A stretch of DNA of 64,000 nt from Caulobacterales bacterium. Its GTDB lineage: Bacteria; Pseudomonadota; Alphaproteobacteria; Caulobacterales; Parvularculaceae. The translations under genes were made by a program, and so were the position numbers. The first letter of the stretch is position 1. The number at the start of each line of letters is the position of its first letter. The notes under the pieces were generated by a model. It made no database searches and was not told where the DNA came from. It saw nothing but the letters and a program-made list of their open reading frames with translations. Shown piece by piece: positions 24,378 through 32,498 of the stretch. The stretch spans positions 410,396 to 474,395 of the forward strand of contig JACKIL010000001.1 in the NCBI GenBank assembly GCA_020638525.1, read 5' to 3'.

Positions 24378-25148
24378 GTGTCTGAAGACCTTGTCATAGC
24401 GGGACGGCGCTTCGCCTCGCGCCTCATCATCGGCACCGGCAAATACAAGACGTATGAGGAGAATGCGCGTGCGGCGGAAGCCGCCGGCGCAGAGATGGTG
24501 ACGGTCGCTGTGCGCCGCGTGAACCTCACCGACCGCGACAAGCCGCTGCTGGTCGATTTCCTCGATCCGAAGAAATACGTCTATCTTCCGAACACGGCCG
24601 GATGCTTCACCGCGGAAGATGCGATCCGCACGCTGAGGCTTGCGCGCGAGGCGGGCGGCTGGTCGCTCGTCAAGCTCGAAGTCCTCTCGGACCAGAAGAC
24701 GCTCTATCCCGATATGGAAGAGACGCTGCGCGCGGCGAAGCTCCTCATCAAGGACGGCTTCGAGGTGATGGTCTATTGTTCGGACGATCCCGTTTATGCG
24801 CGCAAGCTGGAAGACGCTGGCTGCTGCGCGATCATGCCCTTGGGCTCGCTCATCGGGTCGGGCCTCGGCATTATGAACCCGATCAATATCCGCCTCATCG
24901 TTGAACAATCTTCCGTGCCCGTCATCGTCGATGCGGGCGTCGGCACGGCGTCGGACGCGGCGATTGCGATGGAGCTTGGGTGCGACGGCGTTCTGATGAA
25001 CACGGCGATCGCTGAGGCGAAGGACCCGATCCGCATGGCGCGCGCGATGAAGCACGCGGTGATCGCAGGCCGCGAGAGCTATCTCGCGGGCCGCATGCCG
25101 AAGAAGCGTTACGCCGATCCGTCGTCGCCGCTCGCGGGGCTCATTTAA
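24378..25148 (+). CDS. thiG: Thiazole synthase
   Basis: A 256-residue (beta/alpha)8 enzyme that condenses 1-deoxyxylulose-5-phosphate, the ThiO-derived imine and ThiS thiocarboxylate into the thiazole phosphate. Signatures are RLIIGTGKYKTYEEN, VTVAVRRVN, LPNTAGCFTAEDAIR, KLEVLSD, AIMPLGSLIGSGLGIMNP, and VDAGVGTASDAAIAMELG. The start codon is GTG, two bases after the thiS stop. The partner ThiO is encoded at 12.2 kb; thiC, thiD and thiE are not in the window. Confidence 0.96.
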   Translation: MSEDLVIAGRRFASRLIIGTGKYKTYEENARAAEAAGAEMVTVAVRRVNLTDRDKPLLVDFLDPKKYVYLPNTAGCFTAEDAIRTLRLAREAGGWSLVKLEVLSDQKTLYPDMEETLRAAKLLIKDGFEVMVYCSDDPVYARKLEDAGCCAIMPLGSLIGSGLGIMNPINIRLIVEQSSVPVIVDAGVGTASDAAIAMELGCDGVLMNTAIAEAKDPIRMARAMKHAVIAGRESYLAGRMPKKRYADPSSPLAGLI

Positions 25149-25162
25149 GAGCCCGCGGGGGG

Positions 25163-25969
25163 TCAGCCTTTCTTCGCGGCTTTCTTCGCTTCCGCGATGG
25201 CGGCTTTCACGCCGTCCGTATCCGCACCCTGAATGACTTCGACATATTTGCCGTTCAGCGACGCGACGATGAAAGTCGGCGTGCCGTCGACGGCCATTTC
25301 GGACGTGATGCGATGCGTTTCATCGATCGCTTTCTTGATGTCCGGATTCTGGATTTCCTTGTCGAGCGCAGAAAGGTCGATGCCGACGCTCTTGGCGATT
25401 TCCTGCGCGCGCTCTTTGTTGATGAGGCCGCTCGCATTCATCATCGCAAAATGGAACTCGGTGTATTTGCCCTGCGCGCGCGAGGCGAGGGCGGCTTCCG
25501 CGGCGTATTCGGATTCTTCGCGCAGGATTGGATATTCGCGGAAAACGACCTTCACCGCGGGGTCGCTCTTGGTCAGCTCCTTCACGAACGGCGTCGAGCG
25601 CTTGCAGAACCCGCAATGATAATCGAAGAACTCGACCACGGCGACTTGCGCCGCCGCAGGATTGGCGCCTGCTGCAAAGCCATGGCGATCGTCGAGAAGT
25701 TCGCTGAGATTATCGCGCGCGTATTGTTCCGCAGTTTTCTTGGACTCGGCGGCGGCGTCGATCTGGCGCTGCGAGATGTAGGAATTGACTGCGTCCAGAA
25801 CTTCATCCGGATGATCGACGATATACTGGCGCACGATCTCCTTGATCGCGTCTTCTTGCGAGGGGCTGAATTCGCCGCTGCTCGTCTGCGCATTTGAGTA
25901 AGCGACTGCGAGCGCTCCGAGGACTGCAGCGCCGGCGAGCGCCGCGCCGATGGCGAATTTCTGGTTCAT
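25163..25969 (-). CDS. DsbA-family periplasmic thiol:disulfide oxidoreductase
   Basis: A 268-residue protein with a signal peptide (about residues 1-25, ending AVAYSNAQ) and an N-terminal helical extension. It has a thioredoxin fold with the active site FFDYHCGFCKRSTPF (CGFC) and a cis-Pro region VDGTPTFIV. The helical extension before the catalytic domain resembles Com1/BdbD-like DsbA proteins of alphaproteobacteria. AGGAAG precedes the ATG at 25969; the frame opens 21 codons earlier without signal-like character. Its stop is 14 bases from the convergent thiG stop. It follows the M48 protease gene's stop on the same strand in reverse order. Confidence 0.9.
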   Translation of the reverse strand: MNQKFAIGAALAGAAVLGALAVAYSNAQTSSGEFSPSQEDAIKEIVRQYIVDHPDEVLDAVNSYISQRQIDAAAESKKTAEQYARDNLSELLDDRHGFAAGANPAAAQVAVVEFFDYHCGFCKRSTPFVKELTKSDPAVKVVFREYPILREESEYAAEAALASRAQGKYTEFHFAMMNASGLINKERAQEIAKSVGIDLSALDKEIQNPDIKKAIDETHRITSEMAVDGTPTFIVASLNGKYVEVIQGADTDGVKAAIAEAKKAAKKG

Positions 25970-26028
25970 TACAACTTCCTGCTGCTGGTTCTTTTGGCGC
26001 TCATAAAGCCCGCTTGGAGCGCCCGTTG

Positions 26029-27570
26029 TCAATTCGTCGGCGGGTCTGGAACGTCGCCGTCTTTAGGGCTCTGAGGGGCGGGCGTTTGGGTCTTGCCGCC
26101 ATTATCCTGGCTATCTGTATCGCTTCCGCCGTCCTCATCGTCCTCAGGCGTCTGCTGCCCGGGGTCGGGCGACGGAAGGCGTGACGGTCCGCGTGCGCCT
26201 CTGCCGCCGGCGCTGATCGCTTGCGCTGCAGCAATGATATCGGATGCCTGCCGATATTCAGGCGTGTTTGGCGTCAGCCCTTTGCGCGCACGCGCCGCGA
26301 AGACCGCGGCTTCGCCGGGCGAGCCGCTATGGTAACGAGACTCGGCCGTCGCAAGATCGGCCATCGCCTCATTGCCAAGGCCGCCATAGGCGCGCGCCAG
26401 TTCGAACCAGCCGAAGGAATTGTCCGGCTCGATGTTGAGAGCGGATCTCAGTTCCTTGATAGCGTCAGGGAATTGCGCGGCGTCTTCCGTGGCGATGAGC
26501 GCGCGCCCGAGATTGATACGCAGCAGCGCCTTCGTCGGCGCCAGCTCCACGGAACGCCGGTGCGGCTCGATCGACTCGGCGACATGCCCGAACTCGAACA
26601 GCATCTGTCCCTTCAATTCGTAGAAGTATGGATTTTCCGGGTGCTTCTCGATCAGATAGTCGATTTCTTTTTCGGCTTTTTCGATCATCGATCCGCGATA
26701 ATAGGCGACGGCGCGCGCATAATGCGCGGGGTCCGATTGATCCGAGAGCGGATATTGCCGCAGCGTGACATTCGTATCCTGAAGGAAGCCGTTGATCTTC
26801 GCCTGAATGAGCTTCAGCCGCTCGATTTCTTCGGGTGAATCTTTCAGATCGTAATAAGGCGAAGCCATCGCGCGCCGTTCGAGCGCCTGGACGCGGTCTA
26901 GCGCGAGAGGGTGGCTGACCATGTACGGATTGATCTTGTAGCCGGTGATGATCTGCGAGTTCTTCATCTTGTTGAAGAACGAGATGAGGCCTGCGCTCGA
27001 TTCATGGAGAGCGTCGAGATAGGTGACGGCGGCCTGGTCGGCGCTCGCTTCCTGTCCGCGGCTGTATTTCAGATAGTTCGCCGTGCCGATCGTCTGGCCG
27101 AGGCCGAGAATGCCGATGCCGGCCTGCGGCGCGCCCGCGGCGATGGCGCCGGCGGCGAGAACGAGGCTGAGAAGCATCGGACGCGTAGCGGCGGCGACCA
27201 TGTCATCGGAGCGGGCCGAATGGCCGCCCGCCATGTGGCCGGTTTCGTGCGCGATGACCCCGACGACTTCGTTGGGCGTATCCGCATTCGTCAGCGTGCC
27301 GGTGTTCACGCCCATGATGAGGCTCGCGGCGAAGGCGTTGATGGTCGGGTCGCCGATGATCAGGATCTGGATCTGATCGGCAGGCAGGCCCGCGGCGCGG
27401 AAGATCGGCCGCGAATAATCATCGAGCCATTGTTCGATTTCCGCGTCGCGCAGAAGCTGCTGAGCGTGGGCCTGGCCTACGAAGGTGAGGGCGGCGGCGA
27501 GTCCGAGAAGGGCTTTGCGCAGACGCAAGGAACTCAACTCCCAATATTCAGGTAAGCCGCGTCGGGGCAT
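26029..27570 (-). CDS. M48-family periplasmic metalloprotease with TPR repeats (BepA-like)
   Basis: A 513-residue exported protease. The signal peptide (about residues 18-37) ends in AHAQQ. The M48 catalytic region contains the zinc motif VIAHETGHMAGGHS, preceded by the NAFASLIMGVNTGTL segment and followed by EASADQAAVTYLD, which supplies the third ligand Glu. Residues about 300-440 contain TPR-like helical pairs (EKHPENPYFYELKGQM, ALLRINLGRALIA, GWFELARAYGGLGN). The last 70 residues are Pro/Gly/Asp-rich and disordered. BepA-like proteins degrade or chaperone misassembled outer-membrane proteins such as LptD; that role is inferred. Confidence 0.9.
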   Translation of the reverse strand: MPRRGLPEYWELSSLRLRKALLGLAAALTFVGQAHAQQLLRDAEIEQWLDDYSRPIFRAAGLPADQIQILIIGDPTINAFAASLIMGVNTGTLTNADTPNEVVGVIAHETGHMAGGHSARSDDMVAAATRPMLLSLVLAAGAIAAGAPQAGIGILGLGQTIGTANYLKYSRGQEASADQAAVTYLDALHESSAGLISFFNKMKNSQIITGYKINPYMVSHPLALDRVQALERRAMASPYYDLKDSPEEIERLKLIQAKINGFLQDTNVTLRQYPLSDQSDPAHYARAVAYYRGSMIEKAEKEIDYLIEKHPENPYFYELKGQMLFEFGHVAESIEPHRRSVELAPTKALLRINLGRALIATEDAAQFPDAIKELRSALNIEPDNSFGWFELARAYGGLGNEAMADLATAESRYHSGSPGEAAVFAARARKGLTPNTPEYRQASDIIAAAQAISAGGRGARGPSRLPSPDPGQQTPEDDEDGGSDTDSQDNGGKTQTPAPQSPKDGDVPDPPTN

Positions 27571-27591
27571 CCTGAGCGTTATTTAGGAACT

Positions 27592-27618
27592 AGCAGCGGC
27601 CAAATTAAGGCCGCTGCT
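27592..27618. terminator. Perfect hairpin after the rne gene
   Basis: Arms AGCAGCGGCC (27592-27601) and GGCCGCTGCT (27609-27618) form a perfect 10-bp stem with an AT-only 7-base loop, 60 bases beyond the rne stop and upstream of the M48 gene. No T-run follows on either strand, so it may be a processing or partial termination signal and not a classical intrinsic terminator. Confidence 0.5.
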
Positions 27619-27677
27619 GATATAATTAAACGCACAAGCCCGCGAATTCCGGCGCCGATGAGCGTCGGGTCGCTGTC

Positions 27678-30455
27678 CTAGCCGCCAATGGCCCGCTGCC
27701 ACCAGCCCCGCCGCGCTGTCTTCGGCTCCCGGGAAGCCTCTTCCTTCGGCGCTTCTTCTGCTTCGGATTGCGGGGCTGCGGCGACAGCTTCTTCCACGCG
27801 CTCTTCGACAGGAGCCGCGGCGGCGGGTTCTGGCTGCCGTTCTTCGGCGACCTCATCAGAAGCGGGCTCGGGCGTCGCCATCACCACTTCCTCATAGGTG
27901 TAGCCAATCTCGGGGAATTCGGGCGCGGCGGCGTCGGTCGCAATATCTTCTGCATCGACAGCGCCACTATCTTCAGTGAACGCCTCGTCGGACGCTTGAG
28001 CGCCCGCCTCGGCGCCGGCTTCGCCATTTTCAGGCCTGCGGCGGCTGCGGCGTCCGCCGCGGCGTCCGCGGCGGCGGCGCTTCTTGGCGGCTTGATCCTC
28101 GTCGCCTTCCGCGCCGGCGCGCTCAGTCTCGCCGGCAGATGCATCGTCCTCTTCATCGCCTTCGCCAGCAGGCTGCGCGGAAACTGTTTCATCGGAAGGG
28201 GCGCCGCCTTCCTCACGCCGTCTGCCGCGACGGCGGCGGCGGCGCTTGCGCCCGCTCGCTTCGCCGGAAGCAGCGGGTTCGCCTTCGGCTTCGATTTCGC
28301 CTGCGTCTTCCGCCTCTTCTTCGCTCTCAATCGCCTCGACAGGCGCTTCGATCTGATCGGGACGGATTGCGGCGGGCGCTTCGGGAAGCTCGCGCGGCGC
28401 GCCGCTTTTCTCGATGTCGTATTGATCGCCGGCCTTCGTGCTGTCGGCAACGATCTCGATCGAGAGCGCGTAGTCGTCTTCGATACGCTTCAGCCAGGCG
28501 CGCTTGTGGTTGAGCATGTAGAGCGCGACGTCAAGCGAGGCCTTGATGGTGACGACAGCCGCGCGACCTGAAAGCGCATCAGCTTCGACTGCGCGGAGGA
28601 TGCGCAAGGCGGCCATTTCGTTCGAACGCACCGTGCCAGACCCGCTGCAAGTGGGGCAGGTGTGCGTCGTGCCTTCGACAATGCTTGATCGCCGGCGCTG
28701 GCGAGACATTTCCATCAGGCCGAAATTCGAAATACGCCCGACCTGAATGCGCGCGCGATCGCCTTTGAGCGCGTCTTTGAGCGCTTTCTCGACCGCACGG
28801 TTATTGCGGTTCTCCATCATGTCGATGAAGTCGATCACGACGAGGCCTGCAAGGTCGCGCAGGCGGCACTGGCGCGCCGCTTCGCGCGCCGCTTCGATGT
28901 TCGTCTTGAGCGCAGTCAGCTCGATATTACGCTCGCGGGTCGACTTGCCGGAGTTGACGTCGATGGCGACGAGCGCTTCCGTTTGGTGGATGACGAGATA
29001 GCCGCCCGATTTCAGCCTCACCGTCGGCTGGTACATCGCATCGAGCTGGCCTTCGACGCCATATTTCAGGAAGAGCGGCGTCTTCTCTTTATAGGGCTGT
29101 ACGTTTTTCGCATGCGACGGCATCAGCATGCGCATGAAGTCTTTCGCCTCGCGGTAGCCCGCTTCGCCCTCGACCTGGATGATGCTGATATCCTTGTCGT
29201 AGAGGTCGCGGATCGCGCGCTTCATGAGGTTCGCCTCTTCATAGATGAGGCAGGGCGCGATTGAGTTCAGCGTGTGGCTGCGGATGTTCTCCCAAAGGCG
29301 GATGAGATAGTCGTAGTCGCGCTTGATCTCGGCCTTGGTGCGCTTGGCGCCGGCGGTGCGGATGATCAGCCCCATGCCCTTCGGCACTTCAAGGCTGTCG
29401 ACGACGCGGCGCAGGCGCTTCCTGTCCGTAGGCGTCGGAATTTTGCGGGAGATGCCGCCGCCGCGCGCGGTGTTCGGCATCAGCACGCAATAGCGGCCGG
29501 CGAGGGAGAGATAGGTCGTCAGCGCCGCGCCTTTGTTGCCGCGCTCTTCTTTCACGACCTGAACCAGCAGGATTTGCCGGCGCTTGATGACTTCCTGAAT
29601 TTTGTAATTGCGCAGGAGACGCGCGCGCTTGCGCCGCGCTTCCTTGTAGCGCTCGAGAAGTTCGGCCCGGCGCGCGCCGCGCTTTTCCGATTTGCCTTCC
29701 GGCTTGGCGGGGGCTTCGTCTGTCGGCGCTTCCGCGGTTTCCGTTTCGCCGGACGCTTCTGTCTCCGCGGCGGCGTTCGCCTCGTTGGAGTCTTCATCGC
29801 CAGCTTCGGCGTCTTCGTCGGCTATCTCTTCTTCCGGAGCTTCTTGCTCGGCTTCGTCTTCGTCCGACGCTGACGCCTCAGACGAAATGCTTTCGAGCGG
29901 CGCAGCGTTCAGCGCGGCTTCGTCGCTTTTCGCGGGCGCTTCAGAATCATCGCCGCTTTCGTCTTCGCTAATTTCACCTTCGACCGCATCGGCGTCATCG
30001 GATTCAGCTTCAGCGGAGGCTTCGGATTCTTCTTCGTCGTCCTCGTCAGAGCTGGCTTCGCTTGCGCCATCTTCGGCGCCGGCGTCGAGATCGAAGTCGT
30101 CATCGTCGACCCCGCCCATGTGCTCATCGCCGCGCTGGCCGATTTCGAGCGCCGCCGCCAGTTCGGCCTCTTCCGCTTCAGCTTCCTGAAGCGCACGCCT
30201 GTCAGAAACAGGGATCTGATAGTAGTCGGGGTGTATTTCGTTGAAGGCGAGGAAGCCGTGACGGTTCCCGCCATATTCGACAAAGGCGGCCTGCAGCGAG
30301 GGTTCGACCCTCGTCACGCGCGCCAGATAGATGTTGCCTCTTAGCGGCTTTCTCGCCGAAAGTTCAAAATCAAACTCTTCGACTTTGCCGTTTTCCAAGA
30401 CGCAGACCCGCACCTCTTCCGGGTGGGCTGCGTCGATCAGCATTTGTTTCGTCAT
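27678..30455 (-). CDS. rne: Ribonuclease E/G, long alphaproteobacterial type
   Basis: A 925-residue endoribonuclease and degradosome scaffold. From the ATG at 30455 (MTKQMLIDAAHPEE): the S1 domain is split, with its first half at about residues 36-75 and second half at about 285-330, separated by a very acidic insertion (about 88-255). Then come the RNase H-like and 5'-sensor parts, DNase I-like catalytic motifs VAIDVNSGKSTRE and LVVIDFIDM with metal-binding Asps, the Zn-link CPTCSGSG, and a disordered tail with two Arg blocks that probably bind RNA. The frame is open for 108 further codons upstream, but that segment has no family similarity and is more likely the 5' leader. Confidence 0.95.
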   Translation of the reverse strand: MTKQMLIDAAHPEEVRVCVLENGKVEEFDFELSARKPLRGNIYLARVTRVEPSLQAAFVEYGGNRHGFLAFNEIHPDYYQIPVSDRRALQEAEAEEAELAAALEIGQRGDEHMGGVDDDDFDLDAGAEDGASEASSDEDDEEESEASAEAESDDADAVEGEISEDESGDDSEAPAKSDEAALNAAPLESISSEASASDEDEAEQEAPEEEIADEDAEAGDEDSNEANAAAETEASGETETAEAPTDEAPAKPEGKSEKRGARRAELLERYKEARRKRARLLRNYKIQEVIKRRQILLVQVVKEERGNKGAALTTYLSLAGRYCVLMPNTARGGGISRKIPTPTDRKRLRRVVDSLEVPKGMGLIIRTAGAKRTKAEIKRDYDYLIRLWENIRSHTLNSIAPCLIYEEANLMKRAIRDLYDKDISIIQVEGEAGYREAKDFMRMLMPSHAKNVQPYKEKTPLFLKYGVEGQLDAMYQPTVRLKSGGYLVIHQTEALVAIDVNSGKSTRERNIELTALKTNIEAAREAARQCRLRDLAGLVVIDFIDMMENRNNRAVEKALKDALKGDRARIQVGRISNFGLMEMSRQRRRSSIVEGTTHTCPTCSGSGTVRSNEMAALRILRAVEADALSGRAAVVTIKASLDVALYMLNHKRAWLKRIEDDYALSIEIVADSTKAGDQYDIEKSGAPRELPEAPAAIRPDQIEAPVEAIESEEEAEDAGEIEAEGEPAASGEASGRKRRRRRRGRRREEGGAPSDETVSAQPAGEGDEEDDASAGETERAGAEGDEDQAAKKRRRRGRRGGRRSRRRPENGEAGAEAGAQASDEAFTEDSGAVDAEDIATDAAAPEFPEIGYTYEEVVMATPEPASDEVAEERQPEPAAAAPVEERVEEAVAAAPQSEAEEAPKEEASREPKTARRGWWQRAIGG

Positions 30456-31063
30456 TGAATAGTGCTCCGCGACGCGCGGCTCTCGCCGCGCCGTCGGTTC
30501 GGTTGGGCCGCCAGAGCGCGCGCGCTGTCGCCGGCATCGTCCCTGTCGGGTCAGATGCGCAGTTCGAGTAAGCTCGTCGCAACATGGCGAATGTTTCCAT
30601 ATGCCGGCTCGGCCGGCGGTTGATTTTTGGCGCCCAGGGCGCCCGCTTCGCTCCGCCGCAGACCTGCCCTCAGGGGCGGTCGCGCCTGCCGGCTTGTCGG
30701 AGCTGCCGGCCTCATCCCGATGCGGAACCCCAGCGGGGCGGATCGCACGGAAAACCTCAAATTTAGGCTGGCGTTTCACCTAAGGTTCTGAAAAATATCA
30801 GAAAATAGGCTTGGCCAACCAGTATTCGGCCCGAAAGAGAAGAGCGCACATAGCGCGGCGCTTCTCCTTCCGACCGGAACGGACCATGCATGAGCCTGTC
30901 GAAAAAGAAAAGCGGGTCTCGCTAGCGACTCACGCTTCCATGGAAAGTGGCAAATCATTTAAGGGCGCGTTAACGATAAGCGAAAAAGATGGGCCGCCGA
31001 TATTGTGACTTGTGCGGGGAAGGCGGCTCCTCGGGTATAGAAAGTGTCTCGGGCGAAGTGAGC
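30456..31063. promoter_or_regulatory. Divergent rne / amidase control region and probable long rne leader
   Basis: This 608-bp gap has no convincing gene. The 325 bases next to rne are GC-rich with several inverted blocks, as expected of a structured 5' leader that could mediate RNase E autoregulation. Around 30786-30803, TTCTGA...TCAGAA forms a 6-bp palindrome around an A/T core near the likely rne promoter. A CtrA-like site lies on the amidase side. No small protein with a ribosome site was identified. Confidence 0.45.
30959..30974 (+). promoter_or_regulatory. CtrA-like binding site upstream of the amidase
   Basis: TTAAGGGCGCGTTAAC matches TTAA-N7-TTAAC exactly, about 90 bases upstream of the amidase start and on the same strand. 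In Caulobacter-type bacteria CtrA controls cell-division and envelope genes, so cell-cycle control of this amidase is plausible but inferred. Confidence 0.5.
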
Positions 31064-32314
31064 ATGCGTATTCCACCCCTGCAACGAATTGATATTTCAA
31101 CATTTTTTGTTGCGATAGCTGCGTTCTTGACGCTCGCTGGGGCTGCGAAGGCCGCTGATCTGCTCGATGTTCGCCTTGGCGTCACCAGCCGCGATGCAAC
31201 GCGCATCGTTATCGACCTCTCTGATGCGCCCGACTATACGATCTCTGGCGACGACCATGGCGCTGGACGCATCTCGATCGACCTCAACGGCGTCAAAGGC
31301 GCGCCGGCGACCCAAAAAGGGGCAGGGCACGTCGCCTCTTTCAGCGTCGAGCCGGTCGGGAGCGATGCGACGCGCATCACGTTCGATTTCGCAAAAACCG
31401 CCAAAATCAAAGAGCAATTCATCATTCCGCCGAGCGCGGGCGTGAAGAAACACCGCCTCGTCGTCGACCTTGCAACCGCCGACAAGGCGGCTTTCGTCGC
31501 AAGCCTTCCCTCGCGATATGAGGATCTGACTGAGGTTTTGAAAGCCGTCACCGCGCCAACGCAGGTCGCCGCCGCGGAAGAGCCAAAGCCCAAGCCCGCG
31601 CCTGCGCCAGCCAAGGAAGAACTGCCGATCATCGTCATCGACGCCGGCCATGGCGGCGCGGACCCCGGCGCGACTGGGGTCGGCGGCGTGAAGGAAAAGG
31701 CGGTCACGCTGGCGGCGGCGAAGAAGCTCGCCGAGATTCTCAATGCAAAGGGGCGATACCGGATCGTCATGACGCGCGCCGACGATACGCGTCTCGATGT
31801 CTATGAGCGCTCGCGCCTTGCCCGCGAAGCGGGAGCGCAGCTCTTCATCTCGCTTCACGCCGACGCTTTCCATGACGAGTCAGTGCGCGGCGGGTCGATC
31901 TATACGGTCTCGGAAGAGGGGCGGGCTCGCTCCGCGCAGACCGCCGAAGAGCTCGGCGACCACGACGCGTTCAGCCTCAATCTCAACGAGTTCTCGCCGG
32001 AAGTGAGCAGCATTCTGTTCGACAAGGCGCAGGCCTATACGGAGAACAATTCCTCACGTTTTGCGGAAATCCTTGTGCGCAACCTCAAGGGCGTGACGCC
32101 GCTCATCAACAACACGCATCGCAAGGGCAATCTATTTGTGCTCCTCGCGCCTGACGTGCCGGCGGCCCTGTTTGAGCTCGCCTATATGTCGAACGAGGAA
32201 GATGTCGCGAACCTGACTTCCGCCGCCTGGCGGGAACGCACCATGACGGCGGTGGCGACCGCGATCGACGATTATTTCGATAGCCTGAAAAACACCCGCC
32301 ACGCGTCGAATTAG
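31064..32314 (+). CDS. N-acetylmuramoyl-L-alanine amidase with AMIN domain (AmiC-like)
   Basis: A 416-residue periplasmic enzyme. It has a signal peptide (about residues 1-31, ending GAAKAAD), an AMIN domain (about 33-140; VRLGVTSRDATRIVIDLSDAP) for septal targeting, a Pro/Ala/Lys linker (about 170-187), and a zinc-dependent Amidase_3 domain with IVIDAGHGGADPGATG (first His), the Glu in KEKAVTLAAA, FISLHADAF (second His) and the late FELAYMSNEEDVANL with catalytic Glu. It cuts the stem peptide from MurNAc during daughter-cell separation. The ATG at 31064 gives a normal signal peptide; 25 extra upstream codons do not. PBP1A and prfB follow. Confidence 0.94.
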   Translation: MRIPPLQRIDISTFFVAIAAFLTLAGAAKAADLLDVRLGVTSRDATRIVIDLSDAPDYTISGDDHGAGRISIDLNGVKGAPATQKGAGHVASFSVEPVGSDATRITFDFAKTAKIKEQFIIPPSAGVKKHRLVVDLATADKAAFVASLPSRYEDLTEVLKAVTAPTQVAAAEEPKPKPAPAPAKEELPIIVIDAGHGGADPGATGVGGVKEKAVTLAAAKKLAEILNAKGRYRIVMTRADDTRLDVYERSRLAREAGAQLFISLHADAFHDESVRGGSIYTVSEEGRARSAQTAEELGDHDAFSLNLNEFSPEVSSILFDKAQAYTENNSSRFAEILVRNLKGVTPLINNTHRKGNLFVLLAPDVPAALFELAYMSNEEDVANLTSAAWRERTMTAVATAIDDYFDSLKNTRHASN

Positions 32315-32498
32315 CGCCTGTCAGCAGCCGATTTTCACAATTCCGCCGCGAGGAGAGCGATAATACGTCGATGTTCGGCCTATGGCTGGTTTGTCGATGG
32401 AAATCGCCCAAGGGCGAGGCTAGAATTCAATTTCGGGCGAAAATGGCTTGGGAGAACCGTTCCCGGCCCGCCCGGAGGGGCGAAGAGAGAAGTTTCGT

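Noticed and set aside
30456..30779. N-terminal extension of RNase E by 108 residues
   Set aside because: The extension is Arg/Pro/Gly-rich without family similarity, whereas the internal ATG gives the canonical MTKQMLIDA start.
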